Positions 1 through 7,554 of a DNA stretch of 64,000 nucleotides are shown here, in pieces (within the stretch, counting starts at the first letter, position 1; each line of letters starts with the position of its first letter). Origin of the DNA: Candidatus Helicobacter avicola (lineage in GTDB: Bacteria > Campylobacterota > Campylobacteria > Campylobacterales > Helicobacteraceae); NCBI GenBank assembly GCA_019112865.1, contig DXIN01000038.1, positions 46,298-110,297 of the forward strand, in the 5' to 3' direction. The notes under the pieces were generated by a model. That model had not been told where the DNA came from and searched no databases. It worked only from the letters and a program-made list of their open reading frames with translations. The translations under genes and the position numbers were made by a program.

Positions 1-366
1 TTGCCACGCAATTCCAAGGCACAGGTTTTTTATGGAAAAAATAGCATAGATTTGAGTAAAATGTCGCCTAAGGATAAAGAAGCCTACATCATCGCTAATG
101 CTACACCATTTTACACAATTTTGTGGCTACAAGGGCATATTATGATATACCTAGGACATACAAAAGGGAAGGTAGTCGTGGCTCATAGCGCATGGAGTGT
201 AACAAGTGGTAAAAAATATGAAAATATGCTTGGTGGTGTGGTGGTAACAACTTTGCACATCGGAGAGGAATACAATGGCGCATTTAGACGATCTAGGACT
301 TTACTAGAACGCGTGGGTGCTATGTCAGATATGACGATGTTGTATCAAAAAATCGTGAAAAAATAG
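1..366 (+). CDS. C-terminal part of an NlpC/P60-family cell wall hydrolase (5' end outside the window)
   Basis: The frame is open from the first base, so the gene is cut by the window edge; the TTG at position 1 is not likely to be the real start. Visible are the second half of an NlpC/P60 fold: the GHIMIYLG strand with the probable catalytic His and the following AHSAW strand. The catalytic Cys would lie upstream, outside the window. Family members cleave peptide stems of peptidoglycan in the periplasm; in Helicobacter and Campylobacter they are usually SH3-plus-NlpC/P60 exported proteins. The next gene starts 24 bp later on the same strand. The family call is fairly sure, the substrate is unknown. 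Confidence 0.7.
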   Translation: MPRNSKAQVFYGKNSIDLSKMSPKDKEAYIIANATPFYTILWLQGHIMIYLGHTKGKVVVAHSAWSVTSGKKYENMLGGVVVTTLHIGEEYNGAFRRSRTLLERVGAMSDMTMLYQKIVKK

Positions 367-389
367 TAAAAGAGTATAAGGAGTTTGGC

Positions 390-1211
390 TTGACATTCAT
401 AAAATATGTGTTCGTATTGGGGTTGTTTATAGGAACTTTTGTGCAGGCAAAGATCGTGGTAATGGTAAGTGTGCTGCCACAGAGCTATTTAGTCCAAAAG
501 ATTGCAAAAGATTTGATTGATGTCAAAGTGATGGTGCCAAAGGGCAAATCTCCAGAGATTTATGAGCCCTTGCCACTGCAAATGCGTGATGTCAAAGAAG
601 CACAAATCTATGTGGGTGTGGGTATGCCATTTGAAAAAAAATGGCTTCATCGTTTCAAAGTCACAAATCCTAAAATACATTTTCTTGATGTGCCACGCAC
701 CCTTACACAATCGGGCTTTAAAATCTCTCACGATCCCCATATTTGGCTTTCGCCTGCGTTGATGAAAATCCAAGCACGGGAGATATTTCGCTCTATTGCA
801 AGTATTGATCTTAAAAATAAGAGTTTTTATAAGCAAAATTATGAGGATCTCCTCAAAGAAATTGATACACTAGATTCAGAGATTAAAGCGATATTTGCCA
901 AGCCTAGCGCGAAAAAAATATTTGTGGTGTATCACCCGGCGTGGCAGTATTTTGCCAGTGAGTATGGGCTAGAGGAAATCGCTATAGAATCTGAAGGCAA
1001 GGAAGCTAAAAGTGCGCATTTACAAGAGGTGATAGACACCATCAGGGCAAAAAATATCCGCACAATTTTCCTCCAACCGCAGTTTTCTAAAAAACAGGTG
1101 CAGGCATTAAGCACGGAGCTTGGGCTAAAAATCGTGGAGCTTGACCCACTCCAAGAAAATTGGGCAGAAGCTATGCTGGGCTATGCAAAGGCAATCGCCA
1201 ATCAAGAATAA
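390..1211 (+). CDS. znuA: Zinc/manganese ABC transporter substrate-binding protein (ZnuA-like)
   Basis: Periplasmic cluster 9 (ZnuA/TroA) binding protein of 273 residues, first gene of a three-gene importer operon. TTG start chosen because AAGGAG lies 7 bp upstream. Residues 1-20 form a signal peptide ending FVQA. Metal-site landmarks: DPHIWLSP with H117, H182 in VVYHPAW, and D252 in ELDPLQ. At the usual first ligand, the His of a PHxYEP motif, the sequence has SPEIYEP with E56 instead. There is no His-rich loop. Either the metal site differs (Mn rather than Zn is possible) or Glu serves as ligand. The symbol follows operon context; metal specificity is inference. Confidence 0.8.
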   Translation: MTFIKYVFVLGLFIGTFVQAKIVVMVSVLPQSYLVQKIAKDLIDVKVMVPKGKSPEIYEPLPLQMRDVKEAQIYVGVGMPFEKKWLHRFKVTNPKIHFLDVPRTLTQSGFKISHDPHIWLSPALMKIQAREIFRSIASIDLKNKSFYKQNYEDLLKEIDTLDSEIKAIFAKPSAKKIFVVYHPAWQYFASEYGLEEIAIESEGKEAKSAHLQEVIDTIRAKNIRTIFLQPQFSKKQVQALSTELGLKIVELDPLQENWAEAMLGYAKAIANQE

Positions 1212-1215
1212 TCCT

Positions 1216-1947
1216 ATGGCACCATTGCTACAAGTCTCAAATCTCTGTTTTTGCTATGGGCGTGAAAGTGTTTTAGATTCTATAAGTTTTACGCTCAAGC
1301 CTTGCGAGTTTGTAGCCATCATAGGACCAAATGGTGGGGGCAAAAGCACTCTTGCTAAACTTTTGGCAGGACTTTTGACACCACATATAGGAAGTATTTG
1401 CTACACCCCCCCAAATGTGCGTGTGGGCTATGTCGCCCAAAATACTATGGAGCACCTTGATTTTCCCATAAGTGCGTATGAAGTCGTGATGATGGGGTTT
1501 TTGCATAAGGGCTTTTTTGTAGCGACAAAAAAACAAAAAGCCTATGCGCTAGAAATAATGCACAATCTTGGTATCGCACACTTAGCTAAGCGTAAAATCG
1601 GGCATTTGAGCGGAGGAGAACGTCAGCGAGTGCTTATCGCTAGGGCGTTGTGTGCTAAGCCCGATATTTTGTTGCTTGATGAACCCACCGCGAGTATTGA
1701 TGTCAAGGGACAAGAAGACATATTTAGGATTCTCCAAACGCTCAATGCGCGTATGGCTATCATCGTGATTAGTCATAATATTTCGGCGATTTTGCGCTAT
1801 GCGCACAAGATTATTTATATCAACAAAACCGCTATCTTGCACGATGTCCCAAATGTAAATATTCCAGGTGTAGCAGAATCTAGCGAGCATTTTTGTGAAA
1901 TCGATCTTTTTTATCAGCTCACCCAGCACCAAAAAGAGGCGCAATGA
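1216..1947 (+). CDS. znuC: Metal ABC transporter ATP-binding protein (ZnuC-like)
   Basis: ATPase subunit of the importer, 243 residues. The ATG at 1216 was preferred over an in-frame start at 1141 because the protein then begins MAPLLQVSNL, the usual start of the ABC domain, and lies 4 bp after the znuA stop. Walker A GPNGGGKST at about 37-45, signature LSGGERQR at 131-138, Walker B ILLLDEP at 151-157. It hydrolyses ATP to drive metal uptake through ZnuB. The stop overlaps the ATG of the permease gene in ATGA, indicating translational coupling. A run of seven C at 1406-1412 lies in the coding sequence but does not break the frame. Confidence 0.9.
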   Translation: MAPLLQVSNLCFCYGRESVLDSISFTLKPCEFVAIIGPNGGGKSTLAKLLAGLLTPHIGSICYTPPNVRVGYVAQNTMEHLDFPISAYEVVMMGFLHKGFFVATKKQKAYALEIMHNLGIAHLAKRKIGHLSGGERQRVLIARALCAKPDILLLDEPTASIDVKGQEDIFRILQTLNARMAIIVISHNISAILRYAHKIIYINKTAILHDVPNVNIPGVAESSEHFCEIDLFYQLTQHQKEAQ

Positions 1948-2768
1948 CAGAATCTTTGCTTGAAATTTTGGGTTTGAAATTTGTGTGGATGGCACTTTTG
2001 GTATCGTTTTTGGTAAGCATTGTGAGCGGTGTGATAGGCTCTATTGCGGTGGCAAACAAAAAAGTCTTTGTGGCTGGGAGTGTGGCTCATAGTGCATTTG
2101 GCGGTGTGGGATTAGCACTTTTTTGTGGATTTTCACCGGCATTGGGTGCAATGCTTTTTGCGGTATTGTTGGCATTGTTTCTCTCATGGGCAAATAGGCA
2201 CTATCACGATCGTTTAGATTCTTATATGGGGGCGATTTGGGCATTTGGTATGGCATTGGGTGTGGTGTTTATCGACCTTACACCGGGATATAATAGTGAT
2301 ATTGCAAGCTATCTCTTTGGATCAATCATTGCTGTGAGTGATGAGGAAGCACTCTCTATCGCTGTGTATGATATAGTATTGTTGTGTTTTGTAGGGGTGT
2401 ATTACAAACAAATCCTTGGGTTTTTGTATGATGAGGCATTTTGTCGTGTGCAGGGTGTAAGCACTGCGTGGCTTAACCGCGTGATATTTGTGTTTATTGC
2501 AGTGGGTGTAGTGATGAGTATGAGTGTGGCAGGATTGATACTTGTGCTTGCAATCCTCTCTATTCCTTCATATATTGCCCAGCTTTTTGTGCGATCGCTT
2601 AGAGCGATGATGTTTGTAGGTTTTATGCTTTCGTTAGCGTTTATGTGGGTTGGATTCTTTCTTGCTTACTGGTTTAATATCAGTCCTGGTGCGTGTATCG
2701 TGCTTTTAATGTGTGCAGGAATGCTCGTGGGGTTAGGGGTTAGGTATATCTTACAAAAGGAGGTTTAG
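1944..2768 (+). CDS. znuB: Metal ABC transporter permease (ZnuB-like)
   Basis: Integral membrane subunit, 274 residues, of the ABC-3 permease family (ZnuB/TroC). Hydrophobic segments run through almost the whole protein, consistent with eight or nine helices. The segment VANKKVFVAGSVAHSAFGGVG near residue 40 is typical for the family. It forms the inner-membrane channel for the metal delivered by the binding protein. Its ATG overlaps the stop of the ATPase gene (ATGA). The following small membrane protein gene starts right after the stop, suggesting one transcript. Family call is sure; metal specificity not determined. Confidence 0.88.
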   Translation: MTESLLEILGLKFVWMALLVSFLVSIVSGVIGSIAVANKKVFVAGSVAHSAFGGVGLALFCGFSPALGAMLFAVLLALFLSWANRHYHDRLDSYMGAIWAFGMALGVVFIDLTPGYNSDIASYLFGSIIAVSDEEALSIAVYDIVLLCFVGVYYKQILGFLYDEAFCRVQGVSTAWLNRVIFVFIAVGVVMSMSVAGLILVLAILSIPSYIAQLFVRSLRAMMFVGFMLSLAFMWVGFFLAYWFNISPGACIVLLMCAGMLVGLGVRYILQKEV

Positions 2769-2963
2769 ATGTCAATACGAGAGGAAGATTCACTAAAAAT
2801 TGCTAAGAGAGCGGTAAAGATTAGTTTATTTTGTGTGTGTTTGGTTTTGGTGCTTGGTATGCTTTGTGTGTATATGATGGTAACACAAATTGATGCAAGT
2901 GCAGGAATTAGCCACCGCGTAATAGAGCTTGAGCAGTATGTCAAAGATTTGCAAAAGCCTTAA
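2769..2963 (+). CDS. Small single-pass membrane protein, unknown function
   Basis: Protein of 64 residues starting with ATG directly after the znuB stop; AAAGGAGG about 6 bp upstream overlaps the end of znuB. A charged N-terminus is followed by one long hydrophobic helix at about residues 19-40 and a short predicted coiled C-terminal tail (VIELEQYVKDLQKP). I do not recognise a function. Small proteins of this kind occur in Helicobacter genomes as uncharacterised families. Tight packing with znuB suggests co-expression, not necessarily a role in metal uptake. Confidence 0.6.
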   Translation: MSIREEDSLKIAKRAVKISLFCVCLVLVLGMLCVYMMVTQIDASAGISHRVIELEQYVKDLQKP

Positions 2964-3417
2964 ATGTTGTGTATGGTTATGTGTAGCAATCGGGAGTTTG
3001 TGGGCAGCGCAAAGCCTTGATGAGTTAGAGTATGACCAAAGCCTTGATGGCGTGAGAGTGGAAGCGATTATCTCCTATAAGCTAGAGTTGCAAGATTCTA
3101 TCCCTGTGGGGGAACGTTATCGTGTCTCTAGGGTGATGCGTCCTAAGCCTAGTGTGCCTGCATTTGCGTGTAGTATTGATGTAGGGGATTATGATATTAC
3201 CGATGATATGGCATTTTTTATCATCGCGCTTTTGAAGCGAGAGAAGGAGCAGGTGCTAGAGTGCCTTTATAGCCACGAGGTGTTGTTGCGTGATGAGAAT
3301 CTGTGGCGTGATAGTGCGGTGCGACATTATGCGCTATTAGAGATTCCAGCAGTGAGGGTGTATGCGCATTTGCACAATAAAGATTTGGTTTTGGAAGTGT
3401 TAAAAGATGTGAAATAG
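2938..3417 (+). CDS. Exported protein of unknown function
   Basis: 159 residues from the ATG at 2938; a TTG three codons earlier is possible. The start overlaps the end of the previous gene by 26 bp in another frame. Residues 1-23 look like a signal peptide (hydrophobic stretch ending GSLWAAQ). The mature part is mixed alpha/beta with two Cys (in PAFACSI and EVLECLY) that could form a disulfide. No recognisable domain. The same-strand position suggests it belongs to the transcript of the importer genes. Function unknown. Confidence 0.6.
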   Translation: MSKICKSLKCCVWLCVAIGSLWAAQSLDELEYDQSLDGVRVEAIISYKLELQDSIPVGERYRVSRVMRPKPSVPAFACSIDVGDYDITDDMAFFIIALLKREKEQVLECLYSHEVLLRDENLWRDSAVRHYALLEIPAVRVYAHLHNKDLVLEVLKDVK

Positions 3418-3430
3418 TGGGATAAAATGT

Positions 3431-3436
3431 TATAAT
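3431..3436 (+). promoter_or_regulatory. Putative -10 box for the GT10 gene
   Basis: TATAAT 17 bp upstream of the ATG at 3453, following the end of the previous gene. Epsilonproteobacterial sigma-70 promoters often show only a clear -10 box. The implied leader is very short and would include only part of the AAAGGAG ribosome binding site, so the box could be fortuitous. Confidence 0.45.
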
Positions 3437-3452
3437 ACGCCAAAGGAGAAGT

Positions 3453-4567
3453 ATGAAGCCTATCATCAATATGCGCGTGGTGGATTGGTGGTCATCTGAT
3501 ACACCAGAAAATTTTTATGCGAATGTGTTTGTGCAGATTCTCTCACACAAATACGAAGTGTGTTACAGCGAGAATCCAGATTTTTTGCTCTATGGTCCTT
3601 TTGGTTTTAAACATTTGCAGTATGAGTGTGTGCGGATATTTTTTACCGGAGAGAATCTCCGCACAAATTGGAATGTCGCAGACTATGGCATTGACTTTGA
3701 TTATATGGATTTTGGCGATAGGCATTTGCGTTTGCCACTAGATTTTTTACCCTCACCGCATTTGTTGGAACTCCATAAACAATCTAGCACACGCACATTA
3801 TCCCCCCCCCTTATAGACACCAAAAATTTTGCGCATTTATGGCATCAAATGGAGGTGGGCAAGACACAAGAATGCGAGATCGGTTTTTTGAGATATTGAG
3901 TGCGTATAAACGCGTAGATTCTGGTGGAAGATGGAATAATAATATCGGTGGAGCGATAGGAGATCGATACAATAATTTTAGAGCCTCTAAGTGTGAGTGG
4001 CTTCAAGACTACAAATTTCATATTTGTTTTGAGAATTCAAGTTATCCAGGGTATTTGACTGAAAAGCTTTTTGATGCGTATGCTGCGGGCTGTATCCCAA
4101 TATATTGGGGTGATACAAGCCTAAGGGAGATTGAGGGAGCAATGCGTGAATCAAACGATACTGATAGGTTGTATGAGGCAATTAACATAATTCCCGCGCA
4201 TATATCGCCACATTTGCGTGAATACACCATAAATCCAAAGGCATTTATCAACGCGCACAATTTCTCCACACTCAAAGAACTAGCACAAGAAGTGATACGC
4301 ATTGATAAAGATTTCAAAAGCTACCAAGAGATGTATTTCCAGCCATTATTTTTGGGAGATTTTAATCCTTATGAGCATTATGAGAGAAAGCTAGAGAGGT
4401 TTTTGGATTCTATCATCTCTCAAGGTCCGCAAAAAGCTCTGCGTAGAGGTGAGGGTGCGCATATGAGACGTCATAATAGAATCTTACTCAAAGGTAGCAA
4501 TCCGCTAAGAGCATTGCAAGAAAATATCAAAAGAGAAATTTCTAAGGTTTTTAAGAGGCACAAATAA
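3453..4567 (+). CDS. GT10-family glycosyltransferase (alpha-1,3-fucosyltransferase-like), phase-variable, out of frame
   Basis: Two overlapping frames (3453-3899 and one read up to 4567) make one GT10 protein. The N-terminal half carries FFTGENLR (about 63-70) followed by DFDYMDFGDRHLRLP. The downstream half carries KFCAFMASN, YKRVDSGG, CFENSSYPGYLTEKLFDAY and IPIYWGD, the donor-binding signature of bacterial fucosyltransferases such as H. pylori FutA/FutB. The frame breaks at C9 (3802-3810): adding one C gives a continuous 371-residue protein through PPPYRHQKFCAF. As written, translation stops at 3899. The C-terminus lacks the heptad repeats of H. pylori FutA and ends in a basic tail. Likely role: fucose or a related sugar on LPS O-chains. 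Acceptor and donor are inferred. Confidence 0.85.
3802..3810 (+). repeat. C9 mononucleotide tract in the GT10 coding sequence
   Basis: Nine consecutive C at the exact point where the reading frame changes. With 9 C the gene is out of frame; 10 C (or 7) would join the two halves. This is the layout of a slipped-strand contingency locus. Confidence 0.9.
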
Positions 4568-4641
4568 ATGCCAAGAAAAGAGCGGAGGTTTCAATCAAAT
4601 ACCACTAGATTTTGTGTATCTCCTAAAGGAAGTTTTATCGG

Positions 4642-4728
4642 TGGTGCCGAGGGTCGGAATCGAACCGACACAGGGTTGCCCCTACTAGATTTTGAGTCTA
4701 GCGCGTCTACCAATTTCACCACCCCGGC
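4642..4728 (-). tRNA. tRNA-Leu (anticodon CAA)
   Basis: Reverse strand folds as a class II tRNA. Acceptor stem GCCGGGG pairs with CCTCGGC (one G-T pair), discriminator A and encoded CCA (complement at 4642-4644). The anticodon arm CTAGA / CTCAAAA / TCTAG gives anticodon CAA, reading TTG. T-arm is GTCGG TTCGATT CCGAC. The long variable arm is typical of leucine tRNA. It lies 27 bp from a second tRNA-Leu on the same strand. Confidence 0.95.
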
Positions 4729-4755
4729 TTATAAGCTTGAACAAAAAGAAATAAA

Positions 4756-4840
4756 TGGTGCGCTGAGCGAGATTTGAACTCGCACGGGTCGCCCCGCCAC
4801 CCCCTCAAGATGGTGTGTCTACCAATTCCACCACCAGCGC
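4756..4840 (-). tRNA. tRNA-Leu (anticodon GAG)
   Basis: Reverse strand: acceptor stem GCGCTGG, encoded CCA at the 3' end (complement at 4756-4758). Anticodon arm CCATC / TTGAGGG / GGTGG gives anticodon GAG, reading CTC/CTT. Class II with a long variable arm. It follows atpE on the same strand and precedes tRNA-Leu(CAA); the two may be one transcript. Confidence 0.95.
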
Positions 4841-4844
4841 ATAG

Positions 4845-4862
4845 CCTCCGCAATCGCGGAGG
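4845..4862. terminator. GC-rich hairpin between atpE and the tRNA genes
   Basis: Perfect inverted repeat CCTCCGC / AATC / GCGGAGG (7 bp stem, 4 base loop) 7 bp beyond the atpE stop codon and 5 bp before the tRNA-Leu(GAG) 5' end on the minus strand. No clear T run follows, so it could be a weak terminator or an RNA processing/stability element rather than a classical terminator. Confidence 0.4.
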
Positions 4863-4868
4863 GAGGTA

Positions 4869-5180
4869 TTATGACAAGAAAGGATTGCTATAAAGTGCAA
4901 TAATCGCTAATACCAATGTATAAATCACCTGTGCTTCAATAAGTGCCAGTGCGATAAACATTGTTCCAAGCAATTTACCACTAATACCGGGATTGCGTGC
5001 AGTCCCTGAAATAGTTGCTGCTGCAGCGTGTCCCATACCGATAGCACCACCAAGTGCCGCAATACCCACACCAATAACTGCACCAGCTGCAGAATATGAT
5101 TTGATCATATCCACACCGCTTACATCAGCTCCAAAAGCCAAGCCAAGCATACCAAAAAACAATACAAGAAAAACTCTCAT
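4869..5180 (-). CDS. atpE: ATP synthase F0 subunit c
   Basis: 103-residue proteolipid forming the rotating c-ring of F-type ATP synthase in the inner membrane. A cleavable-looking N-terminal segment (residues 1-17) precedes two transmembrane hairpin helices with the polar loop RNPG (62-65). The ion-carrying carboxylate is E82 in ALIEAQV. The start has AAGGAGCACAAG directly upstream. As in other Epsilonproteobacteria the gene stands apart from the main atp cluster, here at 34.0-39.8 kb in the same window. The subunit a gene is in neither place within the window. Confidence 0.97.
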   Translation of the reverse strand: MRVFLVLFFGMLGLAFGADVSGVDMIKSYSAAGAVIGVGIAALGGAIGMGHAAAATISGTARNPGISGKLLGTMFIALALIEAQVIYTLVLAIIALYSNPFLS

Positions 5181-5246
5181 CTTGTGCTCCTTAGAAAAAA
5201 TACAAAGTCGTTCGGATCTCTCCCCTACTAAATCTTTGGAAGTATG

Positions 5247-5252
5247 ATTGTA
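5247..5252 (-). promoter_or_regulatory. Putative -10 box for atpE
   Basis: TACAAT on the minus strand about 67 bp upstream of the atpE start, in the 116 bp gap behind the hemerythrin gene. Only the -10 box is visible, as is usual in this group. Moderate support. Confidence 0.35.
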
Positions 5253-5296
5253 ACGATGTTTTGATAAAAGCTAGTTTAAACTTTGCTCTTTTGGCA

Positions 5297-5905
5297 TCAT
5301 TCTTGGCGTAAAAATTGTAACGGATATTTGCACTCCTTGCACACGACATTAGAATCAATCTTGTTGATTTTGTTATGTGTAGATTCTGAAACCTTGTGTA
5401 TTTTGCAATGACACTGATACACATAGGTTATAGGTTTATCTTTTAGCTTACAGCTGGGGTTATCCAGTGAGCATGTAGGACCACTTTCAAGAGTTTTTGA
5501 TACATTGACAGCGAGTTGGGCTGCATTCCATTCTTCGATTCGCTTGTCTTCTTGCATAATATGTCCGATGAGCCAATCTCTCGCAATAATAAGCAGATTC
5601 TCTTTGAGATCATTGATTGAGTGTGAGTTTTTGACGAGGCTTGCGACATTGCGAGTAAATTCTTTGTGAATCTCTTTGTGATTGGGCAATTCCGGATAGC
5701 CAATGCTTTTCATATACTCCTCTTCGTGCGCGAAATGCACACGCATATAGTTAAAAAACTCTGCCAAAATTTCTTTAACTTCCGATCGATTTGTCGCTTT
5801 GTTAGCTGCTGCTTCGACTCGGTGAGCAAGCTCAAAGAGCTTACGATGCTCGGCATCAATAGTTTGATTGTGCACGGAATACTCCGAACTCCACTCTGGC
5901 AACAT
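5297..5905 (-). CDS. Bacteriohemerythrin with a Cys-rich C-terminal extension
   Basis: 202 residues. Residues 1-130 are a hemerythrin domain with the full set of di-iron ligands: H20, H57, E61, H76, H80, H115, D120. Such proteins bind O2 reversibly and serve in oxygen delivery, sensing or protection of iron-sulfur enzymes; Campylobacter homologues have been linked to the last role. The part after residue 140 is unlike a plain hemerythrin: about seven Cys arranged as CSLDNPSC, CHCKIH and CKECKYP, resembling a zinc or redox site. It sits downstream of the oxygen-sensitive iron-sulfur fumarase genes on the same strand, which fits a protective role. The function of the tail is unknown. Confidence 0.9.
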   Translation of the reverse strand: MLPEWSSEYSVHNQTIDAEHRKLFELAHRVEAAANKATNRSEVKEILAEFFNYMRVHFAHEEEYMKSIGYPELPNHKEIHKEFTRNVASLVKNSHSINDLKENLLIIARDWLIGHIMQEDKRIEEWNAAQLAVNVSKTLESGPTCSLDNPSCKLKDKPITYVYQCHCKIHKVSESTHNKINKIDSNVVCKECKYPLQFLRQE

Positions 5906-5926
5906 TCTCTACCCCTCACAAGAATA

Positions 5927-6484
5927 TTATATTTTTCTATAAGGTTTTTGTCCCACTTCGTAAAAGTTATTTCCTTGTGCATCAATAGCGACGATAGCGG
6001 GAAAATCCTCAATAGTAATGCGTGCCACTGCTTCTGGACCAAGCTCGGGATATGCTAAAACCTCGTATTTCTTGATAGTTTTTGAGATAAGTGCAGCAGC
6101 TCCTCCAACTGCCACCATATACACTACACCATTTGCTACCATAGAATCTACCACTTCTTTTGAGCGATAACCTTTGCCTATCATACCGCTAATACCTTGT
6201 GCGATAATGGTGGGTGTGTATTTGTCCATTCTACCACTTGTGGTGGGACCTGCCGAACCGATTGGGTTCCCTGGTTTTGCAGGACTTGGACCCAGATAGT
6301 AGATTGTCTCTCCTGCAAGCTCTACGGGGAGTTTCTCGCCTCGCGCAAGAGCCTCTGTCAGAGCCTTATGTGCAGCATCTCTAGCGACTAAAATTGTTCC
6401 AGAAATCAGCACAGATTCTCCAGCTTTGAGGCTTTTGCCCACTTCTTTACTAAAAGGTGCTGTGATTTTTCTAGCTTCACTCAT
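5927..6484 (-). CDS. Class I fumarate hydratase, beta subunit
   Basis: 185 residues of the C-terminal domain family of class I (4Fe-4S) fumarase / L(+)-tartrate dehydratase. Motifs KLPVELAGETIYYLGPSP and SAGPTTSGRMDKYTP are characteristic of the small subunit. With the alpha subunit it interconverts fumarate and malate in the TCA pathway. It starts 11 bp after the alpha-subunit stop with GGGAGG just upstream. H. pylori instead uses an iron-free class II enzyme (FumC), so this two-subunit form is a difference. Tartrate dehydratase activity cannot be excluded from sequence. Confidence 0.88.
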   Translation of the reverse strand: MSEARKITAPFSKEVGKSLKAGESVLISGTILVARDAAHKALTEALARGEKLPVELAGETIYYLGPSPAKPGNPIGSAGPTTSGRMDKYTPTIIAQGISGMIGKGYRSKEVVDSMVANGVVYMVAVGGAAALISKTIKKYEVLAYPELGPEAVARITIEDFPAIVAIDAQGNNFYEVGQKPYRKI

Positions 6485-6495
6485 ACTTCCCTCCT

Positions 6496-7341
6496 TTATA
6501 GCTCAATATCTGCGTGTCGTGCAGCGTGGCAGTTGATATTAATCGCTACGGGTAGTCCTGCGATATGTGTGGGATACCACTCGACATTGACTTTAAAAGC
6601 AGTTGTGGTGCCACCTAGTCCTTGAGGTCCTACACCAGTAGCATTTGCCATTTCTAGTAGCTCTTCTTCGAGCTTGGCGTATCGCTCATCAGGATTTTTA
6701 GAATCCACCTCACGCACCGCTGCTTTTTTGGCTAGAAGCGCGGCTTTTTCCATAGTGCCACCTATACCTACACCAATGACCATAGGAGGACACGCATTTG
6801 GTCCAGCAAGCTTGACAGCTTCTAAAAAGACATTTTTCACGCCTTGGATTCCATCGGCAGGGACGAGCATTTTTAAGATGCTTTTGTTTTCGCTCCCAAA
6901 CCCTTTTGGCGCAACCTGAATATGCACTTTATCGCCCGGCACGATTCTAGTGTGAATCACTGCAGGAGCATTGTTTGTGGTATTTTTACGCTCAAAGAGC
7001 GGCTCTGCCACCACGGATTTGCGCAAATATCCGTCTGTGTAGCCCTTTTTCACACCTTCATTGATAGCATCTTCTAAATATCCACCTACGATATGTGCGT
7101 CCTGTCCGACATTAACAAATACCACGAGCATACCGGTATCCTGACAAATAGGCATCATATTGTCTTGCGCGATTTTGCCATTTTGGATAAGTGTGTTGAT
7201 GATGTTTTTTCCAAGTGGTGATTGCTCGGTATTTTGTGCCTTTGCAAATGCTTCCTTGATGTCTTTTGTCTGCACACAGCAAGCCTCAATAGCAAGTTTT
7301 GCTACTGCCTCCACAATGTCTTGATATGCAACTTCTCTCAC
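6496..7341 (-). CDS. Class I fumarate hydratase, alpha subunit
   Basis: 281 residues from a GTG start placed by AAGGAGGAAATA immediately upstream; a longer frame begins about 60 bp earlier but has no comparable ribosome site. Likely cluster ligands are the Cys residues in MPICQDTG (C66), NACPPMVIG and NINCHAARH. The glycine-rich VIGVGIGGT segment is typical. It forms the catalytic [4Fe-4S] half of the enzyme with the downstream beta subunit. The cluster is oxygen labile, which makes the neighbouring hemerythrin of interest. Confidence 0.9.
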   Translation of the reverse strand: MREVAYQDIVEAVAKLAIEACCVQTKDIKEAFAKAQNTEQSPLGKNIINTLIQNGKIAQDNMMPICQDTGMLVVFVNVGQDAHIVGGYLEDAINEGVKKGYTDGYLRKSVVAEPLFERKNTTNNAPAVIHTRIVPGDKVHIQVAPKGFGSENKSILKMLVPADGIQGVKNVFLEAVKLAGPNACPPMVIGVGIGGTMEKAALLAKKAAVREVDSKNPDERYAKLEEELLEMANATGVGPQGLGGTTTAFKVNVEWYPTHIAGLPVAININCHAARHADIEL

Positions 7342-7423
7342 TATTTCCTCCTTAAGTTTTGTCTTCTCAAAGCTCATTGTAACCAAAGATAACAAAAACA
7401 ATTCTTAAAGTTTTATAAAGAAT

Positions 7424-7470
7424 GCCTTTTATAGAAGCTATATCGTTCAAAATAACATTCTATAAAAAGC
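7424..7470. promoter_or_regulatory. Imperfect inverted repeat between divergent fum and MFS genes
   Basis: Arms GCCTTTTATAGAA (7424-7436) and TTCTATAAAAAGC (7458-7470) pair at 12 of 13 positions around a 21 bp spacer. The site lies in the 213 bp AT-rich gap between the divergently transcribed fumarase genes and the symporter gene. It could be an operator or contain overlapping promoters; no regulator is identified. Confidence 0.3.
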
Positions 7471-7514
7471 ATAAATTATCTCAAATAGTGTTCGTAAAAA
7501 CACAAGAATAATGC

Positions 7515-7520
7515 TACAAT
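7515..7520 (+). promoter_or_regulatory. Putative -10 box for the MHS symporter gene
   Basis: TACAAT preceded by TGC, 34 bp upstream of the ATG at 7555. Consistent with an extended -10 promoter; no convincing -35 box. Confidence 0.4.
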
Positions 7521-7554
7521 CTTTCTTTAGCAAAATTTATCAGTCGAGGGTTTA

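Noticed and set aside
1406..1412. C7 run in znuC as a contingency tract
   Set aside because: The frame is intact and the run codes for conserved-looking Pro residues; seven bases is short compared with the C9/G9 tracts.
3453..3899. The 148-residue frame as a stand-alone protein
   Set aside because: It is only the N-terminal half of a GT10 enzyme; residues after the C9 tract are out of frame with the family.
4568..4777. A 69-codon open frame after the GT10 gene
   Set aside because: It lies across the minus-strand tRNA-Leu genes and has no protein-like features; it is a frame through structural RNA.
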